Positions 20,801 to 34,108 are shown, counted from the first letter of the stretch. The stretch is 64,000 nt of DNA from Phytoseiulus persimilis (GCA_037576195.1 CM075102.1:43272745-43336744), one strand, 5' to 3'. The notes: generated by a model from the letters alone, not told the origin. Program-made: numbers and translations.

Positions 20801-23800
20801 TGTCAAAGCAGCGCTGGAACTGCTTCCTGTGGAAGATGACACAATCGATCCCATTCGCTCTTTGTTATATTCCGCGCAGGGCTGCCTCGGTTCGTTTCCA
20901 TTTTTTTTCCGAGGAATTCTGAAATGTCGAGTTTTCAGAGCGTCGCTAAGAATCTTTCCAGGGAAGCCTTTCTCTTTGTAGCGGTGGTTATTAACAGTTC
21001 TCCCGGGAAAGCTTTCAGGGGTCAACCTAGAGAGAGACGAGCGGAGACATTTGACGGAAGCGGGGAGAAACAACGCAGTTAGAGAGAAGAAGCCGTGTTT
21101 TTCGAGGAGAATCTCTCTTCGTGGGATGGGTCGTGCTAGTGATTCAAGTAGAACTCAGAAGTCTTTCGAGAGGAGGTTTGGACGGGAGTTACACGAGAAG
21201 AGTGAAACTTTCAGCTCCGATTCCAGAGTGTTCGGGTGAGGCGTCCAGTTACAAATAACATCTCGGTGTACGCCGCCTCGAATAATCGAGTTTGCTCCAT
21301 CGGAGTGATCCACTCGCAGCTCCAACTGGAGTTCCTTGGGAGCCAATTTTTCCGCAGATTCTTCGCGATGACAACTCCCGGATCGCTCCTCGATCGAATG
21401 ATTGGGGTCTCGTACTGTGAACCCGGCGAAAAAGAGCACTTTTACAAACTAGCCATGCGGATTCCTCAGTTACCCTTTGGGAGGAGCTCACTCGTGGCGT
21501 AGAGACTTGACTGAAGAGAATACATTCGAGCTCTGAAACTGAGCTCGCAGCGAGCACCCGAACGGCGTAACACAGCCGCCAGAGTGAATACGAAACTATG
21601 GATTGAACGTCGATTCCTGTAGGTCGTTATTAGAGAATCGATTCCGCTCATGAAGCCACAGAGGTGCGCAAGTCGACCAGATTCGGATTCTGAATGAATT
21701 ACCTCCGTATACCCTGAATAAGAATTCGTATGGACCCTGAATACGCGATCTCATCGGACGCTTTCCCGTCCTCAGAGCGAGTCATGAGGAATCACAATCT
21801 ACCAGCACAAAAATTTATCAGCGTGCCGCCTTATGAATTCGGAGCCGATCAGCACTCCGTTTGCTCTGAAAATCAACTCGACCTTCACCGGATTCGAGCT
21901 CCCACCAAAGTGGGCTTGGACATGACGGGACGCCGCGTTGCATCTGTTCACCCCTAAAAATGTACGAATGGGCGCTGTGCAAAGCTCTGCCACCCTCGAA
22001 AGCTGGAATATTTGCATTTAGATCAGTGCTGGAGCGGTGTTTTATTGATTTACATAATTTCACCTTACACGAAACTTTCTCCCAGAGTTGGGCTAGGATG
22101 ACAGGCGTGAATTCAGTCTTCGATCGATCTAGTGGAGCTCCGCAGCTACTCTCCCATCGAGCTTCAAGGGAAGGAAGATTGAAATTCAAAGACAGCTTCG
22201 CGATCAGGTTGCAACAATTACTTGTCCTTCATAGAAGCCTCGGATTACAGGGCGAGTAATTCAGCAACATCGCGACAGTGGAGCTCAAATCGATGGGCTC
22301 AAGTGGAGAGAAGCTCATCGCGAAGATGAATTTGGAGTTCGAAGACATTGAGTCGCGTTTCTCTGTGCGTTCTCTCCGGTGTATCAATTCACCTGTTGGT
22401 GAGAGCTCCGCTACCTAAACAAAATAATCGAACGTCAGAGATGGAGTTCTTCAAAACCGCATTATGCGATGAAATCATGGTTCTCAAGGTAGTACGTGAC
22501 CTTCTATCTACAAGTGTTTCTCTCGAGTCAAAGGCGAGCAAGCTTCCTCGAGCGTCCTTGGATTTTGATTGCAGATCCTCACGCACGACATTCGACTCGG
22601 GTTTTTCCCGAGATCAACATCCCGGAAACTCATTTCGGTCACCGGGAACGCGCCCTCGGCGAGAATAGCGGGTCGTTTGTTGACGGAGCCCCGCCAATTT
22701 GTTACTCGAACATACCGATAATTCCTGCCGTCCCGCGAATCAAACATTCGGAGTTGTCGCTCACCGTGGTTGCGAGATAGAGCCCGGAGCCAGTTTTAGG
22801 AGCGAGCCACACCCTAATCGGCTTCTCATTCCTCAATAGAGACCTCTCTATGGATCCACGTCAGTTCCCTACTCTCATAAACGAAAACTGATGCTCCATT
22901 TCCTCATTCCTGTCGTTGGCGACAAGAACATGACAACTCATCTCCAGTGAGCGATATGCTCAGGCTGGATTTCCATTCCATACGACTCTCAAAGAGCAGT
23001 TCCCAGAAGTCACCCTTCGAATCAAAACTCTGGGCAATTCACCAATATTTACCCCGTATGCTCTTTGCGAACCCTCCACGGAAGCGGGAAGCAGCGATTG
23101 TATTTTCAGCGGTTGTTCCGACCCTCTCCGGAACTTTCTGAATGATAATGGGGTAATTCATCGAAGAATTGTCCAGAGCATCAGGGTGAGCCCCTGATGA
23201 GGGTCCTGCGCTCGCTTCCTTGGGTTGATCCGCTTAGTGAGTAATTTCACTCCGAGGGAGCTACTTCGTGTGCGGTCGGAGCATCGAACGCACGGAATCG
23301 CTCAAAAACGGACAAGACTAATGACGAACACAGAGGATCCGCGTTTGTCTGCGAAGTTCGGATAACCTCGACCTTCGTCTTTCGACGAGGTGAGCGATGC
23401 GAATATTCACGATGGATCTTGAATGAATACTGGTGCTCCCACATTCTACCCAAGACGCAGCCTTTCGGAGAAAATTCGATTCACATCTGGGAGGTCGATT
23501 CGGGAAGATTTGATGCAACTGCATCTATTTGGCTTCTCCATGCTCATTGGTCAGATTCTGTACGAGGACAAAATCGCTCTCTTCAGCTTTAAAATGAACT
23601 TGCGGCTGGAGGAGCCGGCTGGAGCACTTTGATCAACGCTTGTCAAAGCCCTGGAATCTCGGAATCGCAGGAGATGCCTCATGTTCCATCTTCTCCACGA
23701 GGAAGAATACATTTCTCCGTTGATCTTGGACCGATGGAACGACTAGGTTGAGAGCAGGTTCGGTCCGTTCATTTTCCTCACTCAAGACCGCAGCCTCGGA

Positions 23801-25018
23801 GGCCACGGAGACGGGAGGCTGATTCAATCTGTATTGGGACTCGGAGAATAGAAATCGGAGGTCTTGACAAGAATCGGAGCAGCCACAAACGGATTGTAGG
23901 ACGTTCTTCATCCCTTTGACGGGAAACCTCCTCAAGTTCGGTCAGCCCAACGGGACGGTCCAAAGTTGCTGAGGGGATAGATGACGATTTTCACCACGGG
24001 AATCTGAGGAGAGCACCCGGAGGCGTCCCATTGATCAGAAATTCCCGGTCTTAAAGTTGAGGAATTCTATGAAAGAACCAAGTGATCATCCATGGAAGAT
24101 CTTTTTACTGCCGTCGTCACCGCCGGATCCACAGTCTCCCAAATAAGGAAGTAACACTGGATTTTCTATGATATTCCAACAACCAGGGCGGCGCTGAAAC
24201 GTAGCGGTTGCATAAATAACTTGGGCGCGTTGGAGCCTTTTCAAGAGCCCCTGATACTGGCTTGGAGAGAGGACGAGTTTCGGCGGCACCGCCTCGAGTA
24301 ATCTGAGCAGAGAATCCTGAGGGCGTCGATAACGAGTGACACCGGCTGCCGATCTCGACCTTATTGACACTTAGGAGCTTTTCAGTCCCGTCACCAGCGA
24401 AGTCAATCTATGGTTTCTTCGGATAACACCGAAACATCAGTTGACCGAGGCGTGGTATCATTGATTCAAAACGCAGTTGGGCGGATCGAATCAAAGTGAT
24501 CTGAATCGCAATGATTCCAATCTTCCCAACTATGATTTGGAAACACATCTGTTTCGAACAAGTTCAAGCGTTTCTGAAATGAGGGACTTGAGAAATGAGT
24601 CATACGCACTTGAGATCGTTGACTGACTTCAGTGAGGAGATGCTTGAAGTGCCAATTGTACGCCCATTCGTTGGAGGCGCTGATCAGGAGGTCATCTCCT
24701 CGACGAATGATTCAGATTTTGGTCCGAATCGGGGACAGTTAGAATGCACGTCATTGATATCCAACCTGTTAAGTGCGATGAGATAAACTACCAACATGTC
24801 GACAAGCTCCATGCTTGTTCGGAAAGACTTTGGACGCCCCCGAACTAATTTCCCGAAGATGATGAGGAACTCAGCTTTCCGATGAAGATTGCGGAAGTTG
24901 CGAATATTCTCGTCCACCAATTCTCGACCACCGAGCCCCGCCGATTGCCAATCTCAGCAGCAAGGTGGCAGCGTCAATCACTGGGTATCCGATAGACAAT
25001 CCCGCAATGATACGATAG
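17867..25018. other. Long stretch with no recognisable gene
   Basis: No open frame here resembles a known protein. A strong GC-rich hairpin lies at 19366-19392. No perfect polyadenylation signal was found close to the end of the preceding cuticle gene. Confidence 0.35.
19366..19392. repeat. GC-rich inverted repeat (9-bp stem, 9-base loop)
   Basis: GCGGCCCCG at 19366-19374 pairs with CGGGGCCGC at 19384-19392. GGAC and GTCC further out can extend the stem with mismatches. The function is unknown. Confidence 0.7.
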
Positions 25019-25763
25019 TGTCGGAGATCTCCAGAACGATAGGTACTGGAGGCCGTTATGGGCGTCCCATCCCAGTTACCCGAATCCAAATTACTCTCTC
25101 TCCACCGCCGAATCCTCACGCTCCAGAGTCTAGACTCTGGACTTTGGAGTCACGACGGACCCCTGGGAGAAGCATAGAAACTGACAGAAAGAGATATTCA
25201 CTCCACTGGCGCAACCAGGGGGGAACCCATACGAATATACAAAGTCGTTTTCAAGGAGTGAAGTACAGCGCAGTGTACAGTGTTTTCCCACAAATCTCCA
25301 GTCTCAGATGTGACGTGCGGAATACAATTATGGCTTGAGAGTTATGGAAACCCACGAGCAAAAACTCGTGAGGATCCACTGGGTCCTCGGGTATGTGGCC
25401 TGGTTTCCTGAGAAGCGCGCGCAGCAGAGCAGGCGATGGCACGGTTGATGGCTCCTAACCAGGAAATCAACGAAAGAGTATCAAGATAAGAATATTAAAA
25501 ATGATACCTTACTGTGAAGGACGACTCTCGGAGTCCGAGTAGCAATATAGGAAACTTCAAGCGGGATGGGAGACTGAAACTCTTGGCTAACGTCATTATC
25601 GAGGGAAGGCAGTCTTGGTGGGGTTGAACTTCCGAAGTTCTGTAGGCGCGAATTGCCACGCACATGGAGCTTCATGAGTATTTAGCGATGAGAGAGAGAG
25701 TAATTCGGATTCGGGTAACTGGTACCCGACCGTTCTGAGACTAGAGACTAGAGGCCTCCGACA
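25019..25763. mobile_element. MITE-like foldback element with inverted arms
   Basis: Both ends read TGTCGGAG inward. CCAGTTACCCGAATCC followed by AATTACTCTCTCTC at about 25075-25105 reappears inverted at about 25692-25722, and weaker similarity extends the arms to roughly 110 bp. The left arm contains a perfect 20-bp palindrome at 25122-25141. No transposase is visible, and a clear target-site duplication was not found. Confidence 0.65.
25122..25141. repeat. Perfect 20-bp palindrome
   Basis: TCCAGAGTCTAGACTCTGGA is its own reverse complement. It lies in the left arm of the foldback element. Confidence 0.9.
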
Positions 25764-27780
25764 TTTGCCTTGATAGAGAGCAAACTACAGGAGCCATCAC
25801 CAATGAGGTCGCTCGTGCCTAGGAATCATCCGGCAACCTACCCCTAAGAACTGATGATCTCAGCCATTCGACCACAAGTCGATTGGTATCTGTACCACGC
25901 ACACGACGAATCGCATCGCAGGTGGCGTGCGGCTCGCATCGGCTATTCTGTTGTTTCTTTGGTTCCGCGAGGGATCCGGAACAAACAGAGAGTTCCTACG
26001 GACACAACGGTGGGAAGCACTCGTTTTCATGGCTTAATTTCCTAGCTTCAAGAATGTTCCAGAAATAACCCCTAGAGAGGGAGCGAAGTGCGAATCCGTG
26101 ATACTCTTGGCTGATAACGGCGTGCTGCTCGTTTCGATTGCGATGCATTCATTCGTTATCGTGTTCTGTCGGAAGTCAATCAAGATTTTAAAAAGCGAGC
26201 ATTTCTGTTAAAGCGGCTTTTGGAGCGCCATTTCATTATATTCCCCAAACGAACCTTGGCTCTAATCAACGTGCATGTCTTCGAGGCGCAGTTTCAGAAG
26301 ATCCCGATGCGAATTCGAGATGAGCATCAGATTAATCTGCATCACGCTTGCTCAGGGGATCTGAACTTCTGCGTCCCGACTCGCGCGCTCCCTTTTCTCC
26401 CATCCTTCGTGCAGACGTTTCCTTCGGTGACGTCAGTATCGCTCAACCCGCAATATGCTCAGGCTCCTACGATGTTCGAATGACCCACACTAATGAATCA
26501 TATCTGCGGAACCCAATGTTGACTGAGAGATTATGTGCTCGAGAAGAACCCCGTGTGGTACCTCCGACGAACAAGCTCGTGTCTTGTTTCAGAGCGAACG
26601 CCTCGAATATCTTCTGACGTCGAAACCCAGGGTGATAGGCCGGTGTGTGCCGGCAGGGAACGCAAAGACGAAAATTCTCTCGAGAAAACAACGCCGACGG
26701 TGAGTTGCGCGAGTCATGAGCTCTGAGTTCGCTTCATTGAGAATTTTCCCCAAGCACTAATGAGGCGCTGGCATGCGAATTCCTCTTGAGGGTAATATGT
26801 CGAATCGAACAGGATCCGAACCGAAGTTGGAGCTGTGTAACTTCGAAGGACATGCATCAGAGAAACCATTGATGATGAGCTTTGAATCGAGTCGCCAGCA
26901 GACGCCCGCCCCCGACAGGCATTGTTCCGGTCGCTGGCAAGAAATGCAAAAGGAACGACGAGAGTATCTAGTATCATGAAAAGTTGTGATGTCCTTCGGC
27001 CCCCGCATGAACTCCCCAGAGACCGGATTTGGAGCTGGAACTAGCTTTTGGATGAGACCAGAAGCTTCCGCAGTCGGTATCAGTCGCTTCGAGAATGCCT
27101 TTGGTGTATCTTGCGCTACTTCAGGACCAACGAGACGGCCAGCCTGGGGACCTTGAACTCAGGGAAACAGAAGGACGAGAGAATCGCCGAGCGAGATTGC
27201 TTGCGTTCCCCGCCATTCCTGAGGCTATCGACGCGAGGCATTCCCCCTGGTAATTACAGAGCTCATTGTTTCTCTGGGACGCAAACACTCGAAGGTAGTG
27301 ACGATCAATCCGGAGTGGCGTTTCCTAACGGCGTCGGCAGAAAATCCCCTTCACAATGAATGACACCTGAGGTCGGTCGGCTCGCTTCTTGGTTGGACGG
27401 AGCGCTGTTCGCTCGGTGGGCTCGAGCCGGTGCTATTCCAAGATCCACCCGAAACGGAACAGCCCCACATAATGCACCGGGCCGATGCCACTTTCTATTT
27501 TTTCTGCAGGCAAACTCACAGAATGAAATCTTCGTCACCTTGCACGGAACAGTGCCATTCATCGGCAGCGAGTCGCCTACGACTGGTTGACTTTCCGTCA
27601 AACAGTGCTGGCTCGAACCCCAGTGGCCACGAAAGAAAGTCACCAGCCAGACAGTCAGCTTCAATAAGTCGGGAAACGATTGCTGACATTCGCCCGCTGA
27701 AATAATATTCCATTTGACGGCGAAGTTCACTTGACGATGACCGCATCCCTGCGACCACACCACGATTCTTCTTCTCTCGA
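25764..27780. other. No recognisable gene
   Basis: Upstream region of the third cuticle gene. A minus-strand open frame of 152 codons (27305-27763) has no recognisable family and overlaps plus-strand frames. Confidence 0.35.
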
Positions 27781-27816
27781 TATATAAGACCTCATCGCGA
27801 CTGAAGTTTCATCAGT
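27781..27816 (+). promoter_or_regulatory. Core promoter of the third cuticle gene: TATA box and initiator
   Basis: TATATAAG at 27781-27788 is followed by the arthropod initiator TCAGT at 27812-27816, a spacing of about 31 bases from the start of the TATA box to the expected start site. The ATG is about 37 bases further on. Confidence 0.75.
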
Positions 27817-27850
27817 CCGTCTAGCGCAGTGTGCCATCAACAGCTCCGAC

Positions 27851-28533
27851 ATGGTAAGAGCGTCGGCGGCGATGAGTGAACTCAACTTGAGACCCGCGAT
27901 GATCTCGAAAGCGTTACGTGCCGTATCGCACGTGGAAAATCAAGTGTGTCCGAAAGTGCGCCCGAATGTGATCGAGCGTCCGTGTTTGGATGTCCTGTGC
28001 GTGCCCGAGAGACTTCGCGTGTCCGAGAAAACCGAGCAACTGGTCCCGAGGCTATTTGGGAGCCCACGCAGAATGTCAGATAAAGCTCTCTAAATATGAG
28101 GTCACGGAGTCTAACCCCCGTCACTAAACTCCACAGAAAGTCTTCGTGTTCGCCGTTCTCGCCGGTGGTGCTCTCGCGGGTCATTTCGGAAGTCAGCAGA
28201 GCTACGGAGCGCCGATGCCTTACCAGTTCAGTTACGATTCGCAGGACCGGGAAGGCAGTCATGGACACAGCCAAACATCGGATGGGAATCGCGTGCAAGG
28301 TCATGACTATATCCAGCTCGCCGACGGCCGCATGCGGAAAGGTCGAATACCACGCCGATGAAACCGGTTTTCACGCGAGAATTGTCACCAATGAGCAGGG
28401 CACCGAGTCGAAAGACGCCGCTGATGCCGCATACCAATCGTCAGCTGTCGTCGGAGAGCAAGCTTCGAGACAGTACGTTTCCGGACACAAGTCCCACAGA
28501 GTTACCCAGCATTACCAAAAACGGTGGCAGTGA
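27851..28533 (+). pseudogene. Rebers-Riddiford cuticle protein gene with a 1-base frameshift
   Basis: Exon 1 is the ATG (27851-27853) with donor GTAAGA; exon 2 begins at 28137 after an acceptor ending CCACAG. The signal peptide starts Lys-Val-Phe-Val-Phe and the domain has SHGHSQ and IQLADGRMR as in the other copies. At about 28341 one extra G after CGGAAA shifts the frame: the first frame ends at a stop at 28359-28361, while the second half (EYHADETGF, GTESK, VGEQASRQY) continues in another frame to the stop at 28531-28533. Apart from this one base the gene is intact, with good promoter and splice sites, so a recent inactivation or a sequence error is more likely than an old pseudogene. With one base fewer, the product would be about 132 residues. 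Confidence 0.88.
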
Positions 28534-31500
28534 AACTTCTGGTCGCAGAGGACATGACTCGTAACGGAAGCGGATGCCGAGGATCACTTCATGAATAATA
28601 ATAATAATTTATTCACAATTTTGCATCCAGTTGTGTCGTTGTTGTTGTTTCGCTTGGAAAGATTCGTCAGCAGCGACAGTCGCCCCTCCGCTGGCGGGAA
28701 CAAAGAGTTCAAAATCCTCCTGCGCGTACCTCTGTTTCTCTGGAGCCGGGGCGATGCACGATTCTGGTCGTGTTTCCAAAGCTGCACGTACTCCACATGA
28801 GCATTCAGCTCAGACAGATGAGCGGACAAACGTACAGCGGGACGCACTGACTAACAGACAGCTGAACGGAGGGAGCCCGAGAGACGAACACACACACACA
28901 CACACAGGGTGGAAGACATGTGCGCAGCGAATCCAAGAAGGCATCAGCGCTCTGAGATCAAAAGCCCCACACTCATACTCGGCGCATCCCGTCGTTTCAC
29001 GTATTCCGTTTACGACATTTGAACGATCCGTTAGCCGGCCGAGGCGCCGACAAGAGAAGCAAAGCTCATCTCGCGCATGTCCGACGAATCTCCTCCGAAA
29101 CTTCCGCACTAAAACCGAACGATTCGCCAAAATAGATTGTTCGCCTTCCGGACGGAGATCCTCGCATCCAAATTCGCTTCCTTGCTCTGGAATTCCGGAG
29201 TTTGCCGTCGGTTCCCAAACACGATACGATGCACTTCTATTCGAGGTGAGCAGCTCTCAGAACACGTAGCTCGCTGGTTGGAGGGTCTTGTTCGGAACTC
29301 ATTCCGGTTGCGTGAAACATCCCTCGTATGATACGGTACGCGAAGCTCAAGAATTCGGGGGAACGGGGAGAACATGCAGAGGCCGACGGAGGAAAACTCA
29401 CAAATCTCGTTGCTACTGATTCGGAAGCACACCTGTTTTATTCCGGGAGGAATCTCTTCGAGCGGAGTTCCTATGTGAAGAATCCAAAGCATTCCTGCCG
29501 TCGGTTATCACGATGGAACCGGGATATGGGATCACAGCCTCTAGGACCATCGATCGTCTGTGGACCGATCTGAACATCACCATCTTCGAGACACACCAGC
29601 TGCTGGAGCTGGGCATTCTCAATCTGAGAACATACCCGACTCGCTTGTACAAACGTTCCGCGCTCTGGGGTGAGCGCCTCGGCATGGGAATTGTTTCCCA
29701 CGATCAACTGGCGGACAAAGTTGGATCCGGCGGGCGACCACATGGTGGCCGATCGATAGGTTGCTTCATTATCAGCTCACTGGTTGCTCCATATTAATCT
29801 TTCATCAGAATAATCGCAGCGTTATCCGCGGGCCTCTTAATCTAAGTAACCATTCATCATGTGTCCAGGAGACAGAACTATTCACAGTCATAGCCTGAGC
29901 GCTGCCTGACGCTCTTATCTCGCTGTGTAGCACGTGAAGCCGTACGGTATCGATACAATCACGAGGTAGAATTACCTTTTGTTTGCATCGACAGCGCTGT
30001 TGGCGGCATTCACTTATTTTTATCCCGCCGAGATCGATGACGAGATCGCAGGGTTTGCCCCTTGTGCTGGAATTCCAGGAATGGTTTCAGGAAAAGCGTT
30101 GCTCAATACAAACACGAGAGTCGTCGCCGGGGCTGAGCGTTCGACTTCGCAGATTTGCCGACACTCCGCGGCGTCATACGTCCTGCATTGTTCCTATTGG
30201 AGCAATCGCCCCAAAATGTCGCGGATTTCCGCGGATTCCGATGCGGCTGCGATGAGCGCGCGGCCCCCGTCATCATCCTCGTTTAATCGAGGAATGGCAC
30301 GCTCCACGTTCCGTGAAGAGTGTGGATCCGAATGAAGACTTTGAACTCTGTCGGGATCGTCCTCAGCTGTATCTTACTTTCAGTAACGAGTGTGAACTAA
30401 CTGTCGTCTACGGACTGGATGTGAATAGCTCGTGCTCACTACCGTCGACAGACTTGGCTCTCACCGGCGCCTGTAGCAGAGTCATTTACAAGCCTGGAAG
30501 CAGCGTGTACCGATTGAGCGGAAATCATGCTTCTCTTCAGACGCCATCCATGCTGCCATTATTGGGGGTTTGGTGGTCCTTAAAAATCGATAGCCAGTCT
30601 CATCGAACATTACGGAAATCCGTCGCGCACAATCGTGAACTTTTTGAGAGGAATAGGCTCCTCCTGTTTGTTGAAAAAATCTTCCATCACCCCCCGGGTT
30701 CTCCCCCGAGATGGCCCGCTGTTCCTGCCTCCAAAAACCTCCGGTCGAGTCTCCGGAATCCCTCCAGAGTTCAGACCCTGACGGATCTTTCCGATCCCGG
30801 CCTCGAGGACCCGAACGGTCACCGGACTATGAAATGGGTCCGTGGAGTCCGTGTCGCATCAACTATACTAATTCAGATAACTTGCGCGAGCCGCAGCTCA
30901 AGTTGCCTCTCCATCCCAACTCCAAACATCTCAATTTGGCGCCTAGAAGCCAAAGTTTGCTCACATACAAATCGGCGCACATGTTCCGAATTCCGAGGCA
31001 CTTGGTTATAGCGCCGGGCGATGCATTCCGAATGCCCAAGCCTCGAATGGCACCTCACTCTATGGAGGAGAGTAATGAGTGGTCGCTTACCATCGCGTCG
31101 TCTGCGTGGTAGCTCAGGTGAATCGTGAACACTCATACCAGATGTACGCTCTCCCACTCTCTATTTAGAATGTGCCATTTCCGCCATTCGTCTCGGATGT
31201 AAGATTTTCGGGATTAGGTTACAGTGTTCAGCGAGCGATGAAAACCCCGCCGTCGAGCTGTTTGTTTTCAGCCAACATTATTTCGACTCGGACACGCGTT
31301 GAGTCGCTCCGTAAGATGTTTACGCGTTTGATTACCACGAGTGCCGATCTCCATCCTCTCGGACTCGCGTCCCGTAAGCGGACAAGGTCGATCTGAGGAA
31401 AAAATCAATTCGAGTTTTTGATGGGGCTCGTAGTATATTCAGATGGAGCCATGACCGGTCCATAATTCGTGTTGGCACTTCTGGGACCAATGCTGACGAG

Positions 31501-33149
31501 CTTCTTCAAAGCCGCTCCCCGTTTGGAGCACACATCAACTAGATTCGAGCCCGGGGATACATCCGCCGTTCGAGAGTGGGAAGATCAGAACAGCGAACGC
31601 TGCATCAGGCCAGGGACTTCGACGAATTTCCAAGTTGAAAACTCGAAGTCCAGGAGCGCCGAAGTCTGTTCTGAAAGCGAGCGCTCATTTTCGAAGCTCC
31701 ATGACGGATTCGGAGATGACTCCCGTCGATGTGACAAAACTCCTCACTCGCTGCAGGCCACCGGACTGGATAATCCAGAACCTATCAAAGACGTCAGAGG
31801 TTTCCCACGGCTGTCTAGCGTCAACATTGTGTTGAGCTCGAAGTCTAGTTACCGAACTGAGAATCCACGAACCGCCCGTATCAATCACCGCCGTCAGTGA
31901 TCTCCACGGCTGTCGGACGTTCCGGTGGCACCAGGTTCTGGATCTCGATTGTTGGACCGATCGCCGTTTTGTTCCCGATCGAATGGCGCCGTGGGTGACC
32001 GATACGTCGGGGAATCGAATCTTCTTTTTCGTCCATCCGCTGATCAACAAGTTAGCGGAGAGCTCTTCGATACAATTGTTCCACGTACGTGCGTAGTTTC
32101 CTGCTGGTCATTGTGTCTTGTTATCTCCGCGGCAGCACAATAGCGTGTTGCTCAACACTGTGCTTCGGTAGCACGTAATATCCCATGATGAATCGCTACC
32201 TGCGGTCGCGAAGGATCGACAGACCCGTTGAACGAGTAACTTGGGTCCTCTGGGGACGGTGCATACGCGCCATGCGCCCAAGCGAATTCGGTTGGTCATC
32301 ATTCTTGAGCATCGGGACAAAATAGATTCTCCACGAGCTTCCGTTGGCTATTTCGGCCGAGTGTAGCGCCGAAGTCCAACGTTGACCGTGTCTATAGCGT
32401 GATGTCAACCATGGGCAGATCCGCCTCGAGCCGACGAATCGGTCGTATTTTCTGAATCCTCGAATCCGCGATGGGTCGGGGTCGAATCGCTGACAGCTTT
32501 CGAGAACGAACCTTCAGCCGCTTCGTCTCACTAGGTAGGAAGGGGGCTGCGGGGCTGAATTTCTGTCTGCTAGCATTCGGAACGCGAAGGTGTCAGAGCT
32601 CCCATTCGACAAGATCGCTGACGATCGTGTCCAGCTTGACAATGTTCATGCGTGTGGGAGAAGGTTGCCCCCCTCCCACATGCAGATTTGCGGACGAAAC
32701 AAAGCTAGCCGCACGGGCCGAAAGCGACATCAAACCTTGCACCGTGTCCAATACGGTCGTAACAGCAGCGGCCGCGAGAACAACAACAACGACGACAACA
32801 TCGGCGGCAGGCGCATAAAGCACACAAAAGGGCAAACCCGTCACGAGATTATTATCAAGGCTTGAATGATTTGGTTTCGAACAAAAGAATTCCCTTCATC
32901 GTTGACGCATCCCGTCTCCAGTGTGGGCGATGTGGAGCCCCAGTCTGAGCTCTGGCTGACCCTCTGACCCCTGTATCGAACTCACAGGCGATGACACGGG
33001 CGCGCACTACATAACTTACATAATAACTCATACTGGACGGCTCGGGCGCATTGTTTCCGTTTATTCTGCCCCAGAAGAAGTGGTACCCTCATTCCCGCTC
33101 ACCTCTTCCCTTCACCGAAGCGCGTGTCGGCTCGTCGGTCGACTTGACT
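28534..33149. other. No recognisable gene; microsatellites
   Basis: An (AAT)n tract lies at 28594-28609 and an (AC)n tract at 28888-28906. The longest open frame is 30313-31011 (plus, 232 codons); it has no ATG at its start, no recognisable domain and no flanking gene signals, so it is not called as a gene. Confidence 0.35.
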
Positions 33150-33156
33150 TATAAAA
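33150..33156 (+). promoter_or_regulatory. TATA box of the fourth cuticle gene
   Basis: TATAAAA, 54 bases upstream of the ATG. Confidence 0.7.
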
Positions 33157-33203
33157 TCGTTCGGACAAAAGCGTTTCGCATACTTTTTTGTTTGTGCCCA
33201 GCT

Positions 33204-34013
33204 ATGGCGATTTCGGTGAGCACACCAGCGGCTTTCCTGCAGCGCTATCACCACCTCCAGTGTCCGGGTCCTCGCCCGGGGTCGCTGAGTTGGAAGCCGG
33301 GGGTCGCGCGGAATGTCCGGAGCGTGGAGTGAAACAGCGTGTGCGGATAGCTGTGTGAAGGGACATTTATTCCACTCAGTATCATACGTGGCTCTCACGT
33401 TCGCACGTCTGGGAACTGCAAGCCGCCGATGGTTTCCGCAAGATTGGGTTCTGGGGCTAACGGGACGCCGATTTCGCAATTTTGCTTTCCCGCACCTAAT
33501 TATCCCAACGACGCTCGACGTGTTCCCCTCGAGGGCTCAGACCTTCGTTGCAACGAGTGAAACCTTCGAGTACCTTGTCAAGTTCGGAGTCTGACTCGGG
33601 TTCTATTGGAATTTCAGCACGTACTCGCTCTCTCGGCCTGCCTGGTGGGCTTGGCTTGCGCTGGGGCCTTTCGAGGAGGACACGGATACGGAGACGAGAG
33701 CTACGGCCCACCCTCACCTTACGACTTCGGCTATTCATCAGAAGATCGGGATGGATCCCACGGACACAGCCAGTCGTCGGATGGACGAACGGTAAGAGGA
33801 CACTACATGATCCAACTAGCCGACGGTCACATGCGTCGCGTCGAGTACTATGCCGATGAGACAGGATTTCACGCAAACATCGTGACGAACGAGTTGGGAA
33901 CAGAGTCCAAAGATGCTGCGGATGCCACCTATCAATCGTCGGCGATCACCGGCGAGCAAGCGGCTCTCCAGTATGGACCTCATGGCGGCGGTCATCACAA
34001 TTCTAAATGGTAG
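33204..34013 (+). CDS. Rebers-Riddiford cuticle protein, 135 aa (two exons)
   Basis: Secreted chitin-binding cuticle protein. Exon 1 (33204-33215) encodes Met-Ala-Ile-Ser and ends at donor GTGAGC; exon 2 is 33618-34013 after an acceptor ending ATTTCAG. The intron is 402 bp and phase 0. The signal peptide is about residues 1-19 (HVLALSACLVGLACA). The domain begins at Tyr39 and includes SHGHSQ, GHYMIQLADG, VEYYADETGF and TNELGTESK, followed by EQAALQY and a Gly/His tail ending Ser-Lys-Trp. The family's aromatic chitin-contact positions are kept. An alternative ATG just upstream of exon 2 would begin inside the intron and lose the acceptor, so the split start is preferred. Confidence 0.93.
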
Positions 34014-34088
34014 TTTGGAAATCGGGCGTTTCGAGGAATGATAGTTCAATCTGTAAATAAGCTATTTATCCGTTCCTGTGATAAAGAT

Positions 34089-34108
34089 CCCGAGGGAAAT
34101 CCCTCGGG
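34089..34108 (+). repeat. Perfect hairpin in the 3' untranslated region of the fourth cuticle gene
   Basis: CCCGAGGG and CCCTCGGG form an 8-bp stem with loop AAAT, about 75 bases after the stop codon and before the polyadenylation signal. Confidence 0.7.

Noticed and set aside
27590-27640. GGTTCGAGCC on the minus strand, a possible tRNA B box
   Set aside because: The flanking bases do not form a proper T-arm and there is no acceptor stem or A box at the right distance.
30313-31011. 232-codon plus-strand open frame
   Set aside because: No ATG at its start, no known domain, and no promoter or splice context.
33606-33617. Upstream continuation (Met-Glu-Phe-Gln) as the start of the fourth cuticle protein
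   Set aside because: It lies in the intron end; the acceptor ATTTCAG and the upstream Met-Ala-Ile-Ser exon with a TATA box give a better model shared with the paralogues.
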